Shown: positions 11,069-21,236 of the stretch, one piece after another | Numbering within the stretch: position 1 is the stretch's first letter | Layout: each line of letters starts with the position of its first letter | NCBI GenBank assembly: GCA_009746045.1 | Contig: RPFO01000246.1 | Span: 2,477,911-2,541,910 of the forward strand | DNA: 64,000 bases | From: Mesostigma viride | Taxonomy: Eukaryota; Streptophyta; Mesostigmatophyceae; Mesostigmatales; Mesostigmataceae | Direction: 5' to 3' | Position numbers and translations under genes: made by a program | Notes under the pieces: model-generated | Database searches by the model: none | The model's input: the letters and a program-made list of their open reading frames with translations, nothing else | Told to the model about the DNA's origin: nothing

Positions 11069-12908
11069 TATCACTTGAATTTCAGTTGCACCATGCTAAA
11101 TTATGATTGGGGGCACTAAATAACATCTCTAGTGAGTTGTCCATGCACTTGTTGGGGGTACTACCCCCACATATACGCCAATATAGCGCTATAAATAGAA
11201 AAAGACGCTAATTAGGGCTATGTATGCCCCAGCCCATGCACTCATTTGTTGGCAAAAAAAATGTAGCGTCTATAGTTCCCTGAGTTTGTAGCTTGCTGAG
11301 CTATTTACATCATGAAAATGACAAAACCTTGAACAGTTATTAATTTCCCCGCAAAAGTACCCTTTTTTTACCGGACATTGGGAATAAACATGTCATAAAC
11401 ACTTCAGATTAGGCAACAAAATGTAGCGAAAATCCGGCTAACAGGGGGACAGCAGTGGTCCAAGTCCCAGGTCATTCCGACAAGTCTAGCTCAAGTTATT
11501 GCGTTTGGCGTGCTAAAACCTGAACATACGCTAAATGAGGTTTTTCTGTGTATAAGGCCACCTAGGCATCATGTTTTCCATCCAAGAAGCCAAAAAACAT
11601 GCCCAACTCGATCACACAACATAAGAAAAGGCTAGGCACCTCATCTGCCCTCCCCTGCCCTCAGCATGGCCAGCCTTGCCAGCGTGCGCATAGCAACACC
11701 ATCGCTAGGCATACACGCACCAAGAGAGCATACACTAAGCTCAGCCCAAGGTTACCATGTAAGTTTATGCCAAGAACTCAGCAAGTATACGTGTAAAAAC
11801 CTTAGAAAGACTGCCCAAGCAATAGAGGCAACTGCAGCCTGCAAACTTGGCAGCAAATCATACATGTTGTATGCCAAGCATTCACATCCTATCCAGCTTG
11901 CCTTGCTGCACACATAGCAGGGAAGTCTTAATGGTTATAGCTCAAGGAAAGCAATGGAAACACCTATCTAATGCAATGCCACTCATGCAGTATGGCCAGC
12001 AAAAGAACCACTCTCACCTTCCTTTCCAATAGGGCAATTTGCTAAGAAGCTGATGCCAGCTTGTTAGCCTCTAGGCACATGCCGGATGTCGTTCTAAAAC
12101 AGGCGTGTCAGATCCGGCACATAACAAATCGTCTGAGCAAGGTCACGTCCAAAGGATTATGGAAAACAAATGTCAACACATTACCAACAACTTGACCTCG
12201 GCGCATTTAGCATGCCAGCCACAAACTACACGAAATTGTACGAAATTGCTAGGAATCTGACGATGCAACCGAAAGAAATGGAGCGCTTCCTGCAGGGAAA
12301 CTGCCCGAAAAAAAGGCGAAAGGCCGACGTTAATGCACCTGCCTGCGTGGAAATGTTTCATGCATAAACTGGCACGCAAGCTCGAACAATAAAAGACATC
12401 ATCCATTGATCAGGCGAACAAGGAAGGTGCGCCTTCCGTGAATACGTCGAAGGCGACATGCGCAGGCCTGCGTAGGTTCTTACCTTGAATGCCGGAAATG
12501 TAAAAGAAACCGGGAAGCTTCGGCACAAACTCGACAACACCATTAAGTTAGCTTCATAATCGCTCTTTAGAGCCTACGTTGCCTCACAATAGCTGCCGTA
12601 AACCTGCATTAAATTTCATGATCCGCAAGAGAAATTATATCCTGGACCCCCGCGCCCGTAGCCGTTCGAGAAATTAGCGATATTGCAAACCGTAAACTTT
12701 CCGCCACGCAATGAGGTCATCAACTAATCTTCTGCGAAATTCAAGCATTTTTTCTAGCTGTTTACGTGCCATATCGATTAATATTGCATAAAGGCATGCC
12801 GCCATGGCCACTTCCGCGAGGGTTGAGCGGTCCGGGCACACATTATACACCGTACGGACGGTACCGCGAATTTTTTGGCGCGGAAAATATTCGGCGCGCC
12901 ACGTCCCC
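11025..12908. mobile_element. 1884-bp TTAA-flanked DNA element inserted in the Copia RT
   Basis: The segment is bounded by TTAA on both sides (11021-11024 and 12909-12912). Its ends are imperfect inverted repeats: left GGGGAGGTGGCACCCC, right (reverse complement) GGGGACGTGGCGCGCC, 13 of 16 bases matching. Removing the segment with one TTAA restores the RT frame with no lost or gained base. TTAA duplication with short inverted ends is the hallmark of the piggyBac superfamily. The inside has only short ORFs and an AT-rich sequence, so it would be a non-autonomous copy. Superfamily is inference; the insertion boundaries are read directly. Confidence 0.8.
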
Positions 12909-12912
12909 TTAA

Positions 12913-13718
12913 AGGGGACCTCCACACTGCCAAAAGGGGAAACATACACACCTGGGCTGCAACAAACCTCACTCAGGATCATGCTCTCCCTCTTCCTCCA
13001 CAACCTCAATGCAGGCCAAGACTATGTCTGCAAAGCCACTGATATTAAAAGGGCCTTCCTCAGGGGGGACCCAGAAAAGGCTGAATCTGTGTGGAAAGGG
13101 AAGGTGTACGTGGTAGACACCCCAGCTGTGTGGAAACCTTATATTGATGAGCCCCACCTTATCATCAACATTGGGGTGGAAGGGCTTGTCAGTGCCCCAA
13201 AAATTTTCAGAGACTCAGCAGAGGAAGTATTCAAAAAGCTCAAGGCCACGTATGATGACCTGGACCCATGCTTTTTTGTTGTACCCACCCCCTCTGGACT
13301 GCTGTTCTTTGTGTGGCATGGAGATGACCAACTCATTTGTGGGCCTAGAGCTGAGGTGGAAACCTTTATTCAGCAGGTCCAGGAATCATATGAGATTGGC
13401 AAACAGGTGGAATTGAGCACAACCCCCATCCAGTTCTGTGGCATCATGTTGCAGCTGCATAGGCAGCCAGATCAGTGGGTCTGCTCTCTCTCCCCTCCTG
13501 CAGAATATATCCAAGATTGTCTAGATCTGCTGCAGGACAACTACCTCCCCTTACATATGTGTGCCACTGTTCAGGGCAAACTGGGGTGGTGGTCAGCCAT
13601 CTGTGGGGCTCCCTTAGCTGTCATCAGCAGGGTCACCCATGATGTTCTAGTCAAGATCAAATGCAGTCACATCAGGAAGTTGGTCAATGACTGTCCCCCC
13701 TCATCCTCCATGGCCTGA
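12913..13718 (+). pseudogene. pol: Copia-class Pol, second part: reverse transcriptase
   Basis: Continues the RT after the inserted element. Visible RVT_2-type motifs are TPGLQQTSLR, then ATDIKRAFLRGD (first catalytic Asp, near 13035) and VWHGDDQL near 13315, where the usual YVDD is HGDD with the Asp pair kept. A stop at 13716 follows a run of six C (13693-13698); one base of shift there would continue the reading into the RNase H ORF at 13724. Codons before 12913 in this frame belong to the insertion, not to the RT. Confidence 0.85.
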
Positions 13719-13723
13719 ATCTG

Positions 13724-14248
13724 ATGGAAGACATCCACATCCAATGTGTCATGGACAGCTCCATGGAGAGCAGAACAATCAATCAAATGGGGGCACGGGA
13801 ATCAGGGCTGTTTTTTCTCACCAACAGGTCAGATTACATGTCCCTCACTTCCTGGTACAGCAGGCTACACCGCAGAAAACCTGGCAGCAGCAACTCAGCT
13901 GAATGTCGTGCTGTGGTGTCTGCTGCATTGCATGCTCGTTCCCTGCAGCACATGCTCACCTGGCTACAAACCCAGGCAGGCAGCACATGCAATGTCATCT
14001 CACATCTCTATACTGACAGCCAATCTGTGATCAGCTTTCTAACCAAGAAATCTGTCTCTGCTGCTGTCCACACTGACTTGGATTGGGTGATCCTCAAACA
14101 GGAGGCCACCTATTTTTCCAGCTGGACTCATGTGGATGATGAGGACAACCCAGCAGACGCTCTCACGAAGCTGCGGGATGCTGCTGGCCAACAGTACCAG
14201 CTCCTCTTTCAGAACATGAACCCCTATGATATCAGAGTCAGTGTTTGA
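13724..14248 (+). pseudogene. Copia-class RNase H
   Basis: Removes RNA from the RNA:DNA hybrid. The Copia-type RNase H signature residues are visible: Asp in CVMDSS, Glu in AECRAV, Asp in LYTDSQSVISFL, and the closing NPADALTK motif. It is the C-terminal domain of the same polyprotein as the RT just upstream, separated from it by one frame shift. The ORF ends at 14248, where the element's coding part ends. Confidence 0.85.
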
Positions 14249-15100
14249 ATAAATGACTGGCCATAGCACAGTACACAACCACCACACCCCCTTACCACAG
14301 CGATAGCTGCTGGGCGCCATAAAATTCAACACATTCGTTGTGGGGTGTGAGTGCTGGCTAGGTCAGATTTGTATCCATTTGCAGCTTGAGGACACAAGCT
14401 TTGTATCCATTTACTTAATGTGTGCTTCAGTACCTGGCCAAACCAGCCAGCTGTGTACACCTTATTTAATGTGCAATATAACACCTGGCCAGAACAGCCA
14501 GCTGTAACCAACCTGGCTCAACCAGCCATGTCTCTTTTGTACCCCTAATCAACTTAAAAACAATAACAATAATGTTGGGGGTGCAGACCTGCATTAAGAA
14601 ATAAATAATAAAACAATACTGGAGTTAGTCTCCATGCTTTGCTGTAGACTAAGTCTCAAAGGCATTGTGAATACAACGTATGAATAAGCCTTGTAAACCC
14701 ACATTGGTATGTGAATATAAATACCACGTGGGCTATGCAGATAGGGATGCTAGTCGAGTCGCATACGTTTCCCTAGATAGGTACTTTGGGTACTGAGGTA
14801 CGTGACAGATGTCAGTACCCAGTATACGTAGTGTCCTGTCATTGGACGGTACTAGAGTATCCTAGATAGGGACCGTACTGCAGCGTGCATTGATTTGTGA
14901 TCGCACGATGCAGTGACTAGGCAGCTACCTGTCATCGTGCGGCCTCGGGCCAACGGTCTGCACCCAACGGTCACTGGCGGCGCAGCCGGTGAGAGGAACG
15001 TTGATAAAGGGTAAACCTATTTTCTAATGAACCAAGCAATTCATTGCTCACAGCTTTCAGTGTTCTCAAGCAATATATCCCACCGCATTCTAACTTACCC
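14249..15100. other. Non-coding stretch between the Copia pol and gypsy element 2
   Basis: No gene seen. The part at 14420-14530 repeats a motif like ACCTGGCCARAACAGCCAGCTGT (with variation) two to three times. TGTTGGGGG at 14573 could be the start of a Copia 3' LTR, but there is no matching copy upstream and no clear polypurine tract, so I do not call an LTR. From about 14740 the sequence is probably 5' leader of gypsy element 2, whose 5' LTR I could not find. Confidence 0.4.
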
Positions 15101-15105
15101 CTCAG

Positions 15106-15315
15106 CGTGCTCCTATTCGTCCCACTTCAGGACGCATTCCTTCAGCTACCCCTAGTAGGCTGAATGCTGTGCAGACAGGATCCCCAGGGTTCCCCTATGA
15201 TAATCAGGCTCTCGCACCCTCTTCAATCCCTCGTGACCCTCCAGCAGTGGCTTTTCCGCCAGGGTCTTCTTCGGGGTTCGTTCCTATGGATTTGGGGGGG
15301 GAGGGGGAACAGTAG
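15106..15315 (+). pseudogene. C-terminal Gag remnant of gypsy element 2
   Basis: An open stretch rich in Pro, Ser and Arg ends at the TAG at 15313. It lies just upstream of the protease of gypsy element 2, where the Gag C terminus is expected. No start codon or capsid domain is present, so gag is truncated. It is too short to identify by motif; the call rests on position and composition. Confidence 0.4.
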
Positions 15316-15377
15316 GCCTGTCAGCCGGGGGTAACCTGGACAGGTCCTTAGATAGTACCCCAGATATTAATTTTTGC

Positions 15378-15770
15378 TTGCCTGTTTTTATAACCTCTGT
15401 AGGAGCTGAATCATCCCTACCACTACGTGTGCGTCCTCTTATGTTCTTGAATGGTGGCTTAACCGTCCCTCATACTGTTGTAGACCCCTTCCTGCATGCT
15501 GATGAACTCTTGAATGTCTCTGTGTTAGTGGATAGCGGTGCGGCTAGCTCCTTTGTGAGCGAGGCCCTAGTTAGGCGTTTAGGACTAGTCCCTACCCCTC
15601 ACACAAAAACTGTCACTGTCCATTATGCTGACGGTCGCACCAGTCATTCCCCGGGTACGGTGTCCCTTCCCCTGGTCATACAAGGACGTACGGTCAACCT
15701 GACGGCCACTATAGGCCCTATCACTACAGCTGATGTATTACTAGGATTACATAGATTGGCATCAGGATAA
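15378..15770 (+). CDS. Gypsy element 2 aspartic protease
   Basis: A retropepsin-type domain that processes the Gag-Pol polyprotein. The catalytic loop VLVDSGAASSFVS (Asp-Ser-Gly) is encoded near 15527, and the second conserved segment ADVLLG lies near 15733. The frame stops at 15768, but the RT frame opens 26 bases later; a single extra base near 15757-15764 separates them, so protease and RT were probably one polyprotein. Confidence 0.85.
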   Translation: MPVFITSVGAESSLPLRVRPLMFLNGGLTVPHTVVDPFLHADELLNVSVLVDSGAASSFVSEALVRRLGLVPTPHTKTVTVHYADGRTSHSPGTVSLPLVIQGRTVNLTATIGPITTADVLLGLHRLASG

Positions 15771-15795
15771 TAAAATCACTATTAATTATGATACT

Positions 15796-17523
15796 ATGGT
15801 CATTTGGTTTCCAGATAGCTCCTACTGGGTACCAGAACGTCATTATAGATTAGAAAATTTATCCTTGGTAGATATTACTCCTCCTGCACCTGTTGATACT
15901 CCTGTGAGACCTATACCTGAAGTATTAATGTCCAATGACGAATTGCGATCTGAACTAAAGGAATATGGATACCTATTATGTATGTTCCTTCAGCTAGAAG
16001 TACAAGAGATACCTATCACTAATAATAGTGTGGATATAGATGTAAATACAGTGGATACAATAGGAGTGGGATTTACTGAAAATGAAATAGTCAGATACAT
16101 GGCTGTGATAGATTCCTCAAAAGTATTTGAAGAAAAGACTCCTTCTTATCCTCCTCCTCGTTCTGTTTTACACCGTGTAGTTATCAAGGACGGTGCAGTT
16201 CCTACGCACTCTCCGATGTATAGAATGGGCCCTACAGAATTAAAGGAACTAAAACAGATTTTAGTATCACTATTAGAAGCAGGATTGATAGAGCCTAGTA
16301 ACTCCCCCTACTCCGCTGGTGTCCTGTTAGTTCCTAAGCCAAATGGCAAGTTTCGCCTAGTTACTGATTATAGGAAGTTAAACGATATTACTGTGAAGTC
16401 TAAATACCCTCTACCTCGTATTGATGATATATTTAATAAGGTTAAAGGTTCTACCTGTTTCACAGTACTAGATTGTGCGGATGGTTTCTGGCAACTACGT
16501 ATAGCTCCTGAGGATTGCCACAAAACCGCCTTTGCTACCCCTTTTGGGCATTATCAGTTTAGAGTAGCGGCTATGGGACTCTGTAACTCTCCTGCCTCCT
16601 TCCAAATGTTAATGAATGAAGTACTTAGACCTGTTATGGGAAATTCCCACCTTCCTCAAGTGTCCTCTGATTTAAAGGATCCTTCCTTCTCCTCTGTTTC
16701 TTTATCTGAGCATGACCGTTCTTGTGCTCAAGCTTACTTAGATGATATCCTTATTTATTCTCCTGATTTTGAAACGCACTTACGTGATTTAAAGAAAGTA
16801 CTAGAAATTATGGCTGAAAACTCTTTATGGGCGCGCCGTGCTAAAGTTCGTTCGGGTAGGAGTGTCCCATTTTTAGGGCACGTCCTGTCAGATGCCGGGG
16901 TCGCTACCGACCCTGACAAGACTAAGTCAATTCAGGAATGGCCTACCCCTACCGACGTTAAAGGTGTACGTAGTTTTCTAGGAATTGCTTCTTACTATAG
17001 GCGTTTTATCCCGCGTTTCGCAACTATAGCAGCTCCTATTAATCATCTATTAAAGAAGGATATCCCCTTTGTTTGGAGTAGTGAATGTCAGTCGGCTTTT
17101 CAGTGTCTAAAATCCCTACTCCTCTCCCCTCCTGTACTCATCCTACCGGATACTACTAAACCCTTTGTTGTAGCCACAGATGCTAGCAAGGTAGCTATAG
17201 GGGGCGTCCTTCTCCAGGATCAGGGTCAGGGCTTACAGCCAATCGAGTATATCTCTAGGACAATGCTTCCTGCGGAGCGTAACTATCCCGTCCACCAGCA
17301 AGAACTATTAGCTGTGGTGTACTGTTGCCACGCGTGGCAGCACTTTCTTAAAGGTGCTCAATTTGATGTTTGTCTGAATGAACCCTGTGAGATTGACCCT
17401 TATAGATTAGTTATCCAGACAGATCACCGCCCTCTTACCCATCTTCTCTCACAACCCAACCTTACCCCTCGTCAAGCGCGCTGGATGGAGTTTTTAGCAC
17501 AGTTCTCCCCTTTTAAACTTCAA
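15796..17523 (+). CDS. pol: Gypsy element 2 reverse transcriptase and RNase H
   Basis: Copies element RNA into DNA. The RT begins after a linker with SPMYRMGPTE; the first catalytic Asp is in VLDCADGFW (near 16470) and the YLDD active site in AYLDDILIYS (near 16735). The RNase H follows with ATDASKVAIGGVL (near 17175) and IQTDHRPLTHLL. It is close in sequence to element 1 (for example FLG.ASYYRRFIPRFATIAA), so both belong to one Ty3/gypsy lineage. The native frame ends at about 17523, where an insertion starts; the ORF runs on to 17589 in foreign sequence. Confidence 0.93.
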
Positions 17524-19230
17524 CCGTCTGGACTGGAACCACCGAAACGGACTGAGTTTGGGTATCTTTGTGCGCCTGAGAGTAACTAGCCAAATAACAT
17601 TTTCTGGCCCACCCTTGGAACCAAGCATGCTTTTATATCAAATAATGTTTGGGAAATTTGGTTGGTCACATATCTATGCCCCATGCATGCTATAAATAGC
17701 CCCCCCCCCAGGGGGGTACGGTGCACATGGGGTTGGAGACATATATAATGCATTATAGACCATTTACACAAATCAGGTGGCCCTGGCCTTTTAAAGGCAG
17801 TTTATTAGAATCACAGGCATGCCATCAATGCATTCACAGCATGAAATGTCACAGAACTGCACATGCTAGCTAGCAAACAGCCCAAAATAGCTCAGACCGT
17901 TATAACGGTGCAAGCTATTTTGGGACGGTTGCTAGAACTGCCGTATAGGTTTCCTATCCCAAAGTGGCACAAAACAACTAGATGGCCACAAAAGCAATGC
18001 CAACACCATGTCCAGCATATAAGACACAAGCTCATGCTATACAATAGGTGTAAGGCTCATATCAAGGCCTAAAGCGCGCGTACAAAGGGTGGCAAGGAGC
18101 TACATCACTAACACACCCAATGAACGACAAAACACCTCTATGTTCTTGGAAACAATGAATAAAACAATAGGAATAAGTTGGTATAATGCTCCCATGCAAA
18201 CAGGTTATGGGTATCTCCACGATTTTCACATGCAATGGATGCAAAACAAGAAGGTGGGCGTTGGCCAGCAAAACAAGAAGCCACGCCTAACACTGGTCAG
18301 AAAAGAACTTGTCTCGGGGTGCTTGACCAAGGAAAAGCATTGGGTAATCAACGTTACCATATTAGTGACCGATAACAATCGTTACCTCGCTATTTCCGTT
18401 GCTGCATCAGCTAACGGTGACCAAACATGGTCCAAAATCTGCTTGACCTGATGGTATTCCCCAACCATGACAAGCCGATGCGTAGAGGCAGCAAAACAAC
18501 AAAAAGACAATCACAACCCCTCGGTAATAACTCTGATATTAGCTTTAAACGATAATACAACTATATACGGCTAATAGAGCACGCTTGGAGGCTAGAACGT
18601 ACCAGGTCGGTACAGCAGATTACCTTTCTTGCGCGAGCCAGCACGCCAGAGTAATGGACGTAGCCTCGAGCCTTTACTGGCTGCCAATGCTAATAAATCT
18701 TGTTGGGAACAACGTACTAAATTGATCGATGCGCAGATGTCTGGGAAAATTCGGCCTAGCAACATGCAGCACTCGCACCATCACTGCCTGGCCGCTAACG
18801 TCATTTGCTGCGCCGACCAGCACCCCGAGACCCATCTACGTATCTCCGAACCTTCCATGGCTAGGGATATTCAATTTTTAGGATCTAAGAATCATGCCTA
18901 CAAAATTTGAGTCCAATACGTCAAGCCATTCTCTCGTACCAGTCAGTTCTTTGCACCGCCATAGCCGTGCGCGTCAATATTTTTCCTGCACGTCGGTCCC
19001 GTTGGACCATGGTACCCCCCTAACTTTGCTCAAGCATATCTCCCTGGCCAGGTGTCCAAAGTACGGTCTGAAGTGCTCTACGGAAAGCTGACGTCTAGAT
19101 CTTTCGATCCCCCCAGGTTTGACCGTTAAATTATTATTGGCGCGGCGCCTGGTAGGCGCACAAACTCAGTCCGTTAGAGTGGTAGGACTTCAACTGGTAC
19201 CACGAAAACGGCGCGAGAACGGTTTAAGAG
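17524..19230. mobile_element. Insertion of about 1.7 kb splitting gypsy element 2
   Basis: By comparison with element 1, the pol frame breaks just after FSPFKLQ and resumes at GVDNIVPDALSRR (19237). The interruption carries a perfect 15-bp inverted repeat near its ends (AACGGACTGAGTTTG at 17546-17560, inverse at 19161-19175), followed inwards by TGCGCCT on both sides. It has no long ORF. A hairpin-forming inverted repeat lies at 17881-17924. I could not define clean ends or a target duplication; ACTTCAAC occurs on both sides (17516, 19187) but does not restore the frame. Probably a non-autonomous DNA element, perhaps two nested ones. Confidence 0.55.
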
Positions 19231-19236
19231 TTAACC

Positions 19237-20518
19237 TTGGGTGTAGATAACATAGTACCAGATGCACTCTCTCGTCGTGCAGATTACTCCTTTTTCGAGG
19301 ACCTTGATGTTCTCAATACTACTCTAGTTCCTACTACTATGGGTGTAACCCCGTATGGTGAACTACCTGATGATGAATCCTATGCCTACCTCTTTCATAC
19401 AGCTGTTCGCATGCCTGATCTCCTTTCTCACGTAGGACTCTCTCTCCCGTGTGAAGCCCTGCCTGTGGTCTCGGTGGGGGGGGAGGGGAAAAATAAAATT
19501 TCTATACCGCTTAGCCATATAGCGACTAGGTCAGGAAAGTCTTATGAACACATAGTCCCTCTAGGACCTCCCCTTCTCTTTGGCAAGGCGGTAGGAGATC
19601 TCTTTAAACCTGTTCTGGATACCTCTGTAGCGATGCCTACCTCTGATCTCGAACGTCTTATTAGTAGATTTACGGCCACTGAGCCGGAAGCATTAGCTGC
19701 CATTGCTGCCCATCCCCAACAATTAGGCAAGCACCCTTGTAAATTTGTAGGTGGATTTTTATATGTGCAGATAGCAGATTCTCCCCCTCAATGGCGCCTG
19801 TATGTCCCTCCTATCTGTCGCTCCTCCTTGCTCTTTGAGTTGCATGACTTAGCTGCTCACCAGGGTGGTAAACGGGTACGGGACCTAGTAGCCCGCTCTT
19901 ACTACTGGCCTTCCCTTTTAAAGGATGTAGATGAGTATGTTAGAACCTGTCAATCTTGCCAGGAGATGAAACCCAACAATGTAGGACAGATAGCAGAGCC
20001 TAGGACCTTACCTGATCCCATCATGCCGTGGGACTCCATTATGATGGATTTTGTAGGACCTTTTAGGAAGAATGATAGAGGTAACGCCCAGATCCTTGTT
20101 TTTGTAGATCGTTTTACTCGTATGTGTCATCTCGTGCCGTGTCCCTTAGAACTCACCGCACGCGATTGCGCACGCCTATACCTTAATAACGTATATAGAT
20201 ATCATGGTTTGAGTAGGCAGTTTATTAGTGATAAGGATAAGTTATTTACTTCTGATTTTTGGCAGCAGTTCTTCGCTGCTATCGGTACCAAGGTCACCTT
20301 CGGTACTGCCTACCACTCCTCCTCGTCTCATTTAGTAGAACGTTTGAATAGGGTAGTGGAAGAAGCTCTGCGTCACTATGTGAATGGCTCTGGGAGTGAT
20401 TGGGAGGATTACCTATGTTTGGTAGAGTTTTCCCTTAACAACTGCCCTCAGGCTGCGCATGGTTATACGCCCTTCTTCCTAGATACTGGTAGACAACCTC
20501 TTACCCCTACCTCTCTTT
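19237..20518 (+). pseudogene. Gypsy element 2 integrase
   Basis: Inserts the DNA copy. The zinc-binding segment (H..H, then CQSC near 19950) precedes the catalytic core: MMDFVGPF (first Asp), the FISDKDKLF motif (second Asp) and SSSSHLVERLNR (Glu) near 20325. The stop at 20518 is premature: the next frame carries on at once through the C-terminal part at 20547. One missing or extra base near 20505-20515 explains this. Confidence 0.9.
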
Positions 20519-20546
20519 AGCTAGTCCTTTAAGGGACAAGGATGAT

Positions 20547-21158
20547 GTGTCCCGGGATACTGTAGAAGGTGTGCAGGCGTTATTAGATAAGATGAAGAAT
20601 GCACACGACAACGCTATTGCAGGGTACCATAGGGCGCAGGCCAAATACCTTGCTAGGTTGCGTGCCTCATTAGATAGAAGAGCACCTGAGATAGAAATAG
20701 GAGATTTAGTCTTAGTAGAAGGCCCCCGTGTTGGCCGCTTCGCTCATAAGTTCGAAGCTGAACTGAAAGTGAAACTTAGGCCCGCCTTCTTAGGACCCTT
20801 CCGTGTGTTGTCTAGAGTAGGTAATTTTCTGTATGAGATAGATATTCCTACCTCTTGGCAGACCCACTCTCGCACCTTTCATAGAAGCCAGCTGAAGCTC
20901 TATCATCAGAGCACGTTCGCTGGTAGAGAATTAGCCCCTGCCCCTTTAGAGCATAACCCGGATACTGGTGAGGTAGAGGATGAGGTAGAGGGTATCGTGG
21001 CCCATAGAGATATCAAAAAAGGCCGCGGTACCCAGCGCCAGTATAAGGTGAAGTGGATGTATGCTCGTAGTGAGGTAGATAAGGTCTGGTATACTGAGAG
21101 TGAGCTAGATGGGTGTAGTCGCCTGCTGCAGGAGTATAAAACCCTGCATAAGCTCTAG
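20547..21158 (+). CDS. Gypsy element 2 integrase C terminus with chromodomain
   Basis: The beginning (to about residue 100) is the integrase C-terminal domain with the IEIGDLVLVEGP beta-barrel motif. The end, from EVEGIVAHRDIKKGRG onwards, is a chromodomain-like module with RQYKVKWMYARSEVDKVW, as in chromoviruses, where it directs integration to marked chromatin. It matches element 1 closely over its length. Same polyprotein as the preceding entry. Confidence 0.88.
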   Translation: MSRDTVEGVQALLDKMKNAHDNAIAGYHRAQAKYLARLRASLDRRAPEIEIGDLVLVEGPRVGRFAHKFEAELKVKLRPAFLGPFRVLSRVGNFLYEIDIPTSWQTHSRTFHRSQLKLYHQSTFAGRELAPAPLEHNPDTGEVEDEVEGIVAHRDIKKGRGTQRQYKVKWMYARSEVDKVWYTESELDGCSRLLQEYKTLHKL

Positions 21159-21236
21159 TTGTAGACCTTCTCCTCTCTTATGTTATGTCTGCTGTCGACG
21201 GATGGTTGGTTGTCCCCTCCCCTCCGCAGCCGTCAT

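Noticed and set aside
14573-14800. A Copia 3' LTR starting TGTTGGGGG
   Set aside because: No second copy upstream and no clear polypurine tract before it.
17516-19194. ACTTCAAC as an 8-bp target duplication (hAT-like) of the insertion in gypsy element 2
   Set aside because: Removing the segment with one copy does not restore the pol frame, and about 45 extra bases remain on the right.
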